DNA from: an uncultured Deferribacteraceae bacterium
Lineage (GTDB): Bacteria; Chrysiogenota; Deferribacteres; Deferribacterales; Mucispirillaceae
NCBI GenBank assembly: GCA_947041165.1
Contig: CAMRCY010000001.1
Coordinates: forward strand, 38,892-102,891
DNA: 64,000 nucleotides
Direction of reading: 5' to 3'
Shown one piece after another: positions 54,658-62,045 of this stretch (position 1 is its first letter; every line of letters begins with the position of its first letter). Below the pieces are notes generated by a model. It saw only the letters and a list, made by a program, of their open reading frames with translations, was not told where the DNA came from and did not search any database. The position numbers and the translations under genes were made by a program.

Positions 54658-55935
54658 ATGACAAAAATTCATACTTTAGTATTTACAATTCTGATGCTTT
54701 TTCTTACAACATTAAACAGCAATGCATCAAATAGAAATACTCCGATAACTAAAGCTGTAGCTCTAACTAAAAACTCTGTAGTAAATATTAGAACAGAAAA
54801 GATAGTTAATCAATCATATTCTCCATATAACGATCCGATGGTAAATAATCTCTTCGGATTTGCAGGCAGTTATAAAACCCAAAGTTTAGGTTCAGGAGTG
54901 ATTATAAGTGAAGATGGAATTATAATTACTAACAGTCATGTGATTGAAGCTGCGTCAAAAATATTTGTTATTTTAGGTAACAACCAGCAGTTAGAAGCAT
55001 CAGTCATCGGTAGCGATTCTATTTTAGATATAGCCGTAATCAAGATCAACAAAGAGGTGCATGGACTTAAACCTGCGAAACTTGGAAACAGTGCAGATAT
55101 TATGCTTGGTGAAACAGTGATCGCAATCGGCAATCCATACGGATTAAATTCATCAGTTACAACGGGTGTCGTATCAAATGTTCGACGAGTTCTTATGGAT
55201 GATATCGGCTACGCTATATTTATTCAAGTTGATGCATCTATCAATCCTGGAAACTCAGGAGGCCCACTTATTAATCTTGACGGCGAAGTGATAGGTATCA
55301 ATACAGCTATTTACAGAGCAGGACAGGGGATAGGTTTCTCACTTCCTATAGATGTTGTGAAAACGATATTGCCAGAGTTTGAAAGACAATCAAAGATGTC
55401 TAAACGGTATACAGATTTTACTGTTAAAGAGAAGGTCTCGGCAAAAGATATTCCATATCTAGAGATATCAGGAATAGATAGAAGTTTAGATTCAAACTAT
55501 GAAGGTGTTAATATTGGAGATCAGATAGTTATGATGGATAACATACCTATAAACAGTAAAAACGCTTATGAGTATATTCTTAAAACTTTCAAGATTGGGG
55601 ATTCTATAGAGGTGTTTTTTGGAAAAGGCACAGATGAGGATATGGTTTTCACAAAAGCAGATGTAACAATTAGAGCGTTTCCAGACAATTATGGTTTAAC
55701 AAACTTTAAAAATAAATATGGTATAACTTTTGAAAGCGATGACAAAAGAGTAACCGTGCTTAACAATATGGATAATAAATATATTATGACAAATGATATT
55801 ATAGTTGGAGTAAACGATCAAGATATTCAATCATTAGAAGAGTTGAACGAGCTATTGAATGCTAATATCGGTGAGATTATCATTCTGCATATCGCACGAG
55901 ATAATAAACTCTTCTCTCTACGCATTCAAACATAG
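54658..55935 (+). CDS. HtrA/DegP-type periplasmic serine protease
   Basis: 425 residues. A signal peptide (LVFTILMLFLTTLNSNASN) is followed by a trypsin-like domain. The catalytic triad is visible: His in ITNSHVIEA, Asp in ILDIAVIKI, Ser in NPGNSGGPLINLDGEVIGI. The C-terminal ~170 residues hold two PDZ domains (around SNYEGVNIGDQIVMMDN and TNDIIVGVNDQDIQSLEEL), degenerate but recognisable. It degrades or refolds misfolded exported proteins. It is a single gene in a divergent pair with the unknown gene upstream. Confidence 0.92.
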   Translation: MTKIHTLVFTILMLFLTTLNSNASNRNTPITKAVALTKNSVVNIRTEKIVNQSYSPYNDPMVNNLFGFAGSYKTQSLGSGVIISEDGIIITNSHVIEAASKIFVILGNNQQLEASVIGSDSILDIAVIKINKEVHGLKPAKLGNSADIMLGETVIAIGNPYGLNSSVTTGVVSNVRRVLMDDIGYAIFIQVDASINPGNSGGPLINLDGEVIGINTAIYRAGQGIGFSLPIDVVKTILPEFERQSKMSKRYTDFTVKEKVSAKDIPYLEISGIDRSLDSNYEGVNIGDQIVMMDNIPINSKNAYEYILKTFKIGDSIEVFFGKGTDEDMVFTKADVTIRAFPDNYGLTNFKNKYGITFESDDKRVTVLNNMDNKYIMTNDIIVGVNDQDIQSLEELNELLNANIGEIIILHIARDNKLFSLRIQT

Positions 55936-56085
55936 AGTGTGTTTGGTGGTTTTATAGACTGAGTTGCTAGGTGAATAGATGATAGTCGAAGTTTGTAGCG
56001 AGGATTGGTAGTTGATATTTAATCTAAGTGGTTCGTCGAAGTTTGTAGCGAATATACTTAGAGCAAGTTAAACCCCTTTGTTATT

Positions 56086-56208
56086 GTAGAGTGAGTGGAG
56101 TGTAAGTCCACTGCGTGTTCATCGATTGTAGATACAAGGGAGTAATAGTCCACTGCGTGTTTGATACTGTAGATACAAGTGACTTATAGTTTAATGCGTT
56201 TTGAGATA
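56086..56208. repeat. Three imperfect ~41-bp tandem repeats
   Basis: Units 56086-56127, 56128-56168 and 56169-56208 each start GTAGA and carry TAGTCCACTGCGTGTT or a decayed version (TAGTTTAATGCGTTTT in the third). A fourth start (GTAGGTAGAGC) follows. Non-coding. Confidence 0.75.
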
Positions 56209-56324
56209 GTAGGTAGAGCAGGGCATTGATATTATAAAAATTATAATAGTGCTAGTTTTACCATAAATAGATTATTTTGGGATATATTGTTTAATAGTAT
56301 AGATTATGACCATATAAATACACA

Positions 56325-56366
56325 TAAAAAAACCGTATCCACGATAAGTAGTTACGGTTATATTTT
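56325..56366 (-). terminator. Rho-independent terminator of rpsT
   Basis: On the minus strand AACCGTA pairs with TACGGTT across a ~15-base loop and is followed by T7. It starts 35 bp after the rpsT stop. Confidence 0.85.
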
Positions 56367-56400
56367 TTTAAATAATGTACAGCTCTGATTTAGGTAGGGA

Positions 56401-56679
56401 TTAGCTATTGCTACTCAATTTAATTGCAGCATTGTATTTTAGAGTTAATCTAGAAACTTTTCTTGCAGCTTGATTTCTATGAATTTTGCCTAAACGTACA
56501 GTTTTGTTAATTGTACTAACAGCTTCTTTTACTAATGCTGCTAAGTTTGGATCGTTTGTAACAATCGCTTTATTAACTTTCTTAACAGTTGTTTTCATAA
56601 ATGATTTGTTAGATTTGTTTCTGATTTTACGTTTTTCTGATTGTCTAATTCTCTTTTTAGCTGATAATGTATGTGCCAC
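56401..56679 (-). CDS. rpsT: 30S ribosomal protein S20
   Basis: 92-residue, very basic protein of the small ribosomal subunit. It begins with the family's usual AHTLSAKKRIRQSEKR. I choose the GTG start at 56679 because the sequence then begins exactly where other S20 proteins do and GGTGGGG lies six bases upstream; an earlier in-frame GTG at 56691 overlaps that site. Further family features are KSFMKTTVKKVNKAI and the C-terminal HRNQAARKVSRL. Transcribed alone, divergent from the YihY-type gene. Confidence 0.95.
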   Translation of the reverse strand: MAHTLSAKKRIRQSEKRKIRNKSNKSFMKTTVKKVNKAIVTNDPNLAALVKEAVSTINKTVRLGKIHRNQAARKVSRLTLKYNAAIKLSSNS

Positions 56680-56942
56680 TTGCAACCCCACCTAAGTTAA
56701 ATATTAATGTTAAGCTAGGAGTATACATTCCATTAAGCTTTCTGTCAATAAAATAATGTAAAAAATCTTTGCAATTTTCTTATTACTATTATATCATATA
56801 CTTATTAATAATATATTTATTATCCGTTAATATTAATAAGTTGCTAATCATTGCAACAGATTGCTTAATTAATATCATAAGCATTTCTATATTATTAAGA
56901 TACTGTTATTTAAAAATCTATACAAATGAGTTTAATTATATA

Positions 56943-58280
56943 ATGACAGATAAGTCAAAAGAAGTTAGAAGGTTTTTTAATTTCACCTTTATCCCTATGT
57001 TTTTAAGACAAGTATATTTTACTTCCAAGTTCTTTTCAGCAAGAGGGTTATTGAACCATGCAGCGTCAGGTGCATATTATTTTATTATGTCAATTGTGCC
57101 GATCACGTTGGTATTATTCTATTTTCTAAATTTTTTCAATTTAGGTATCCATAATGTATTAGAAAATATAGTAAGTATTTTATCGCAAATCAACCCTGCG
57201 ATTAATAAATCATTTTTTGAAAGTATAGGTTTATTTAACCCACCTCCGTTAGGCACAGTTAGTGTTATTAGTTTAATTGCGATTGCGTGGTCGTCTAAAT
57301 ATATATTATCAGGCATTAGAACGACATTTAAAATTATATTTGATGATGGTGAAAAACATCGTTTCCTAACAGATAGTTTAGTATCACTTATCACCATACC
57401 ACTTATCATGTTATTAGCGTTTGTAGCGTTTATATCAGAAGTTGTGATTGATAAGCTATCATCTATATCTAATAAAGTTGGTGGTATATTTGATAATGAG
57501 TTTTTTAAAACGATAAAGTCGTCACTTATGGATAGCTCTATAATAGATAGTTTATTTGATAAGTTAAATCTTATAGGTGATATATCGTTTTTTGCGAACA
57601 TATTTTTTATGTTTATATTGTCATATATGTTGTTTAAATATCTACCTATGATAAAAGTTAATAGATCAGATGTTTTATACGGATCGATATTGTTTACCAT
57701 ACTTATAACATTTTTGAATAAAGTATTAGTTAAAGTTATTCACGTTGCGACATATTATCTAGTTTATGGTATAATAAGTTCGGTTATCGTAATGTTATTT
57801 TGGATGCATCTGTTTTTTATATTTTTATATTTTTCGGCACAATTTATATATGTTAGAAATAGATACACATATCTTGAACTAATTGAGTACTTCATTGTTA
57901 TAAAGAAGGGTAACGGTTCGTTTGTGAACAATCTTTTATTTAAGAATATATATCTTGCGATTTCAGATAAGGCGACTACAATTAATAGAGGCGTTGAGAT
58001 CTTTTCAAAAGATGATGATGCAAATTATATGTATGTTATCTTAGATGGTGTTGTAGAGCTTGATATTGATGGCAGAAAAGTTGAACTATCTAAGGATGAT
58101 TTTTTTGGTGAAGTTGCAGTGCTAGATAAAGGTGGATATAACTACAAAGCTTGTTCTGTAACAGATTGCAAAGTGTTCAAGATTGATCTTCCATTTTATA
58201 ATAATCTAATATACCTTAATAAAGATTTTTCAAAGATAATATTAGAGTCGTTACTATTAAAAATGTCGCCATCTAAATAG
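56943..58280 (+). CDS. YihY/BrkB family membrane protein fused to a cyclic-nucleotide-binding-type domain
   Basis: 445 residues from ATG 56943. An in-frame ATG 58 codons earlier adds an odd Tyr/Ile/Leu-rich stretch and lacks a ribosome binding site. Residues ~20-300 are the YihY/BrkB (once 'RNase BN') membrane domain with about six helices: GLLNHAASGAYYFIMSIVP and VISLIAIAWSSKYILSGIR. Residues ~330-440 form a cNMP-type beta-roll (GVEIFSKDDDANYMYVILDG and KDDFFGEVAVLDKGG). The fusion suggests a membrane protein gated by, or sensing, a ligand. Function of the YihY family is unresolved. Confidence 0.88.
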   Translation: MTDKSKEVRRFFNFTFIPMFLRQVYFTSKFFSARGLLNHAASGAYYFIMSIVPITLVLFYFLNFFNLGIHNVLENIVSILSQINPAINKSFFESIGLFNPPPLGTVSVISLIAIAWSSKYILSGIRTTFKIIFDDGEKHRFLTDSLVSLITIPLIMLLAFVAFISEVVIDKLSSISNKVGGIFDNEFFKTIKSSLMDSSIIDSLFDKLNLIGDISFFANIFFMFILSYMLFKYLPMIKVNRSDVLYGSILFTILITFLNKVLVKVIHVATYYLVYGIISSVIVMLFWMHLFFIFLYFSAQFIYVRNRYTYLELIEYFIVIKKGNGSFVNNLLFKNIYLAISDKATTINRGVEIFSKDDDANYMYVILDGVVELDIDGRKVELSKDDFFGEVAVLDKGGYNYKACSVTDCKVFKIDLPFYNNLIYLNKDFSKIILESLLLKMSPSK

Positions 58281-58434
58281 TTGAAATTTGTTTCTTTTAT
58301 ATGCGTTATTATAATTGCTAATGTTGTTTGTTAAATCGCAGAAAGAATGTTTCTTTAATATGTTAAAGAGTTTATAAGTATTTTAATATAGTGTTACTAT
58401 TTTCTATAAATTACTGTGTTTAAGGGGGATTATA

Positions 58435-59394
58435 GTGAAAAAAATCGGTGTTATGACAAGTGGTGGAGATAGTCCTGGGATGAACGCTGCAATACGTGCA
58501 GTTGTGCGTTGTGGTTTATATAGTGGATTAGAGGTATATGGAATAGAGTCAGGATATTCTGGTATGATTGATGGCAGAATAAAGTTAATGACTCATAGTG
58601 ATGTGTCTAATATTCTAAGTCGTGGTGGTACGATACTTAGAAGTGCAAGAAGTATAGAGTTTACAACAGATGCAGGACAAGCAAAAGCTGTGAAAAACTT
58701 AAAAGATCATGGGATAGAGGGTTTAATTGTTATAGGTGGAGATGGATCTTTAACAGGTGCAAAACTTCTTCAAGATAAATATGGTATTAAATGTATGGGG
58801 ATACCAGGTTCAATAGATAATGATTTATACGGTACAGATCTATCATTAGGAGTTGATACAGCATTAAATGTTATAACAAGCTCGATAGATATGATAAATA
58901 ATACAGCGTCATCACATGGCAGAACCTTTATAATCGAGGTTATGGGACGTAATTGTGGATACTTAGCTGTAGTTGCAGGAATAGTTACAGGAGCAGATGC
59001 TGTTATGATTCCAGAAGTGCCACATAATATCAATGAAATTGGTGATATGTTTATCAATCGATATAAAGAAGGTAAGACAAGAAATATATTAATTCTTTCA
59101 GAAGGTGCAGGCAAAGCAGAAGAAGTTGCAGTTCAATTAGCAGAGTGTGGAGATTTTGATGCAAGGATCACTGTTTTAGGACATATTCAACGAGGAGGCA
59201 CTCCAACGGCTACTGATAGATTATTAGGATCGCAGATGGGCATAGCAGCGGTTGAGGCACTTATTGAAGGCAAGTCTGGACTTATGACTGGATTTAAAGA
59301 TAATACGATTGTACTTGTTGATTTTGATGAAGTTTTTAGTAACAAAGTTACGGTAAGTGACTCTGTTTGTAGACTTATGAAAAAATTAATATAA
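58435..59394 (+). CDS. pfkA: ATP-dependent 6-phosphofructokinase
   Basis: 319 residues, almost the length of E. coli PfkA. It phosphorylates fructose 6-phosphate in glycolysis. Motifs: GVMTSGGDSPGMNAAIRA (ATP), GGDGSLTGA, the catalytic PGSIDND (Ser in place of the common Thr), and HIQRGGTPTATDR for substrate binding. Gly after GGD and Gly before SIDND indicate the ATP-type rather than the PPi-type enzyme. A GTG start follows AAGGGGG. Confidence 0.96.
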   Translation: MKKIGVMTSGGDSPGMNAAIRAVVRCGLYSGLEVYGIESGYSGMIDGRIKLMTHSDVSNILSRGGTILRSARSIEFTTDAGQAKAVKNLKDHGIEGLIVIGGDGSLTGAKLLQDKYGIKCMGIPGSIDNDLYGTDLSLGVDTALNVITSSIDMINNTASSHGRTFIIEVMGRNCGYLAVVAGIVTGADAVMIPEVPHNINEIGDMFINRYKEGKTRNILILSEGAGKAEEVAVQLAECGDFDARITVLGHIQRGGTPTATDRLLGSQMGIAAVEALIEGKSGLMTGFKDNTIVLVDFDEVFSNKVTVSDSVCRLMKKLI

Positions 59395-59489
59395 GAGAAT
59401 TATATAATTAGGTTGGTTTAATAGTAGAAAGTATGATACATTATAAGAGGTATAGATATCTATATTGTATTTATTATATTAGAAAGAAC

Positions 59490-59518
59490 TTGACTAGTTC
59501 TTGAATAAATGATAATCT
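59490..59518 (+). promoter_or_regulatory. Promoter of the CAT-anticodon tRNA
   Basis: TTGACT (59490-59495), 17-bp spacer, TAATCT (59513-59518), 18 bp before the tRNA. A perfect 7-bp inverted repeat (AAGAACT, 5-bp centre, AGTTCTT; 59484-59502) overlaps the -35. Confidence 0.75.
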
Positions 59519-59536
59519 GCATACTCCTGATTTTAC

Positions 59537-59611
59537 GGGCTAATAGCTCAGCTTGGTTAGAGCAACCGGCTCATAACCGGTAGGTCCTAGGTTCAAGTCC
59601 TAGTTGGCCCA
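59537..59611 (+). tRNA. tRNA with anticodon CAT (Met, or Ile2 if lysidine-modified)
   Basis: 75-nt cloverleaf: acceptor GGGCTAA with TTGGCCC and discriminator A, D-arm AGCTCAGCTTGGTTAGAGC, anticodon stem CCGG with loop CTCATAA, T-arm CTAGGTTCAAGTCCTAG. It is not the initiator (no C1-A72 mismatch). The elongator-Met and tRNA-Ile(CAU) identities cannot be separated safely by eye. CCA is not encoded. Confidence 0.93.
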
Positions 59612-59671
59612 TAAATTATCTTGTTGTTTGTTTCTTTATTCATTTTAGTTAGTTCTTTTACATGAGAGTGT

Positions 59672-60781
59672 ATGACTGTAAAAATTAATGATATTGCAAA
59701 GTTTATTGAAAGAGAGTTTGCGGATATTCATAAGCAATCCAAATGGGACAATTCTGGATTGCAAATTTATTTAGGCGAAGAAATCAAAGTATCTAGACTA
59801 CTGCTTAGTCTAGATATCACTGAAGACGTTATTGAAGAAGCGATACACACTGGGTGCGAGTTAATATTAACTCATCACCCTCTTTTTTTCCCAAAAATCT
59901 CAAATATTGATATAAATACAGCAATCGGCAGAAAGATTGTTAAAGCTATAAAAAACAATATATCTATTCTTTCATATCACACAAATATAGATGTAGCTGA
60001 TGATTGTATCAACAGTTGTATAGCTCATAAATTGTCTGCTAAAGTTATTGAGAAACCATTGACGATAGAAGGCGAGGTTGAACGATATAAATTCTCTGTA
60101 AGCACTCCAGTTAGTTCATCAGATAAAGTTTTTAAAGCTGTAACAGAGGCTAATAGAAGTAAGATAGGCAACTATAGTGACGTTGCATCTTTAACTAATA
60201 TTACTGGACGATTTACACCTGATGAAAAAGCAAATCCAACAATTGGCAAGTCATTAACACCTGTTGAGGTTGATGAGGTTAAGTTGGAGTGTGTCGTTGA
60301 TAAAAGATATATGAATGATGTGATTTCTGCTGTGAAGAACTCTCATCCATATGAAGAGCCTGCGTATGATTTTATTAAGTTAGAGAGTGGACTTAGTTAC
60401 GGTTTTGGATTGATTGCAGAGTTAGATAAAACCTACTCATTAGAAGATTTTATTAATTATTTAAAAGATAAGTTACATATAAAGAATATTAGTAGTAATA
60501 TGAAAGAGCTTGAGCCGTTTAGTAAAATAGCGATATCATCAGGTTCTTCAGCATCAAGCTTTAAAGATTGTGTTAAGCACGGTATCAAAGTGCTTTTAAC
60601 GGGTGATCTCAAACATCATGATGCTCTTGATGCAAGAGAGGCTGGTGTATGCATTATTGATATAACTCATCAATACTCAGAGTCGATCTATCTTGATAGA
60701 TTGGCAGAAGTATTAAGAGATAAATTTAAAGTAGACGTTTTAATAAAAAGTGAAATAGAATCAATTATTTCATGGAGGTAA
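59672..60781 (+). CDS. Nif3-like dinuclear metal-centre protein
   Basis: 369 residues with an inserted YqfO-type domain (about 125-235). Metal ligands are seen in LILTHHPLFF and ISYHTNID-type (LSYHTNIDVADD) motifs and in the C-terminal LLTGDLKHHDALDA and DITHQYSE. The family forms hexameric rings. It is often annotated GTP cyclohydrolase I type 2, but the true function is unclear. It heads a three-gene operon with the zinc-ribbon protein (6-bp gap) and RNase HI. Confidence 0.93.
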   Translation: MTVKINDIAKFIEREFADIHKQSKWDNSGLQIYLGEEIKVSRLLLSLDITEDVIEEAIHTGCELILTHHPLFFPKISNIDINTAIGRKIVKAIKNNISILSYHTNIDVADDCINSCIAHKLSAKVIEKPLTIEGEVERYKFSVSTPVSSSDKVFKAVTEANRSKIGNYSDVASLTNITGRFTPDEKANPTIGKSLTPVEVDEVKLECVVDKRYMNDVISAVKNSHPYEEPAYDFIKLESGLSYGFGLIAELDKTYSLEDFINYLKDKLHIKNISSNMKELEPFSKIAISSGSSASSFKDCVKHGIKVLLTGDLKHHDALDAREAGVCIIDITHQYSESIYLDRLAEVLRDKFKVDVLIKSEIESIISWR

Positions 60782-60787
60782 AAGAAA

Positions 60788-61516
60788 ATGCAGGAAGTAA
60801 TAGCTCATCTTGTAAAGCTTCAATCAATGGATAGTAGAATTGCAGAAATCAATTCAGTAGTAAGTAACACACCGTCACAAATGCAAGCTATCAAAGATCG
60901 GTTGGACAAAGCGATCAGTGGCCACAAAGTTATTGGAACAGCTTTAGAAACAAATAAGAAAGAGTATTTACAGTTAGAAAAAGATCTTAATGAAAGAAAA
61001 GAGTTGTTTGCTAATTCACAGAAAAAACTTATGACTGTGCAGAACAACAAAGAGTACCAATCTGTTCTACGTGAACAAGATAACTTGAAAAAAACTATCG
61101 ATGATAGCGATAAAACATTAAAAGAAATGTTATCAGCTAATTACGGCTATGAATCTGAACTTGCGTCAATAACAGAGCTTAGAGATGGTTTAGAGTTAGA
61201 GTTAAGTGGTATTACTTCTGAGAAAAGAGAAGAAGATAAAGAGTTGCACGCAGAACTTGAAGTGTTAGTTAATGAGAGAGCTGAACAGGCAACAAAGATT
61301 AGTAAAGTTCAATTATCTAAATATGATAGAATTAGAGGATATAGAAAAAATATCGCTGTTGCAAAAGTTAAAAATGAAGTATGTAACGGTTGCTATATGC
61401 ATCTACCTCCTCAATTATATGTTGATGTTAAAAAAGATGCGGCTATTTATTCTTGTCCGTATTGCCAAAGAATTTTATATTATCAAGAAGAAGAAGAAGT
61501 AAGTACGGAAGAATAG
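60788..61516 (+). CDS. C4-type zinc-ribbon, coiled-coil protein
   Basis: 242 residues. A long N-terminal coiled coil (about 1-185) is followed by the zinc ribbon CNGCYMHLPPQLY...CPYCQRILYY, i.e. two CxxC knuckles. The family (zf-RING_7) is regularly linked to nif3 genes, as here, and is thought to bind nucleic acid. No enzymatic motif is present. Confidence 0.93.
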   Translation: MQEVIAHLVKLQSMDSRIAEINSVVSNTPSQMQAIKDRLDKAISGHKVIGTALETNKKEYLQLEKDLNERKELFANSQKKLMTVQNNKEYQSVLREQDNLKKTIDDSDKTLKEMLSANYGYESELASITELRDGLELELSGITSEKREEDKELHAELEVLVNERAEQATKISKVQLSKYDRIRGYRKNIAVAKVKNEVCNGCYMHLPPQLYVDVKKDAAIYSCPYCQRILYYQEEEEVSTEE

Positions 61517-61519
61517 ATT

Positions 61520-61930
61520 ATGAGATATAAAGTTTATTCAGATGGTGCATCACGAGGTAATCCTGGGTTATCTGGATGTGGATTTATCGTATATGATGAT
61601 CAAGACAATATCGTAAAAGAGAGTGCATTTCCGATCGGTTTATCTACTAATAATATAGCTGAATATACAGCTGTATTAGAGGCAGTTAAATATCTTGATT
61701 GTAATCACAAACCGTTTGAAGCAGATTTTTTTCTTGATTCAGAATTGATCGTGAAACAAGTTAATGGGCAGTATCGGGTAAAAGATAGCAAGCTTAAAGT
61801 TATATATTTAGAGATGATGAAGATACTATCTTCTGCTAATTATACTTTTGCTCACGTTAGACGTGAGAAGAATACAGTTGCTGATAAATTGTCTAATATC
61901 GGCTGTGATATGAATGATGCTATCTCATAA
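61520..61930 (+). CDS. Ribonuclease HI family protein
   Basis: 136 residues of the RNase H fold, shorter than E. coli RnhA (155). Active-site residues are visible: Asp in YSDGASRGNPG, Glu in NIAEYTAVLEAV, Asp in DFFLDSELIVKQV, and a C-terminal VRREKNTVADKLS where Asp is the fourth. No basic protrusion, which is typical of the archaeal/Sto-like class. It cuts RNA in RNA-DNA hybrids. It follows the zinc-ribbon gene by three bases. Confidence 0.93.
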   Translation: MRYKVYSDGASRGNPGLSGCGFIVYDDQDNIVKESAFPIGLSTNNIAEYTAVLEAVKYLDCNHKPFEADFFLDSELIVKQVNGQYRVKDSKLKVIYLEMMKILSSANYTFAHVRREKNTVADKLSNIGCDMNDAIS

Positions 61931-62045
61931 AGCGTTACTAATTATATCTAGTTGACGGTTATTGTTTATTTATACCTTATAATGTATTATAATCAGATTT
62001 AGTAATCAATTTAGTTATAGATTTTAGAGTAGGTGGTGAGTAGTT

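Larger units (their letters stand above)
55936..56400. other. Gene-free gap between htrA and rpsT
   Basis: Contains two copies of GTCGAAGTTTGTAGCGA (about 55987 and 56036), a 41-bp tandem repeat (56086-56208) and the rpsT terminator. No gene is supported. Confidence 0.6.

Noticed and set aside
57119..57700. 193-codon minus-strand open frame
   Set aside because: Antisense shadow of the YihY-type membrane protein; no start signal.
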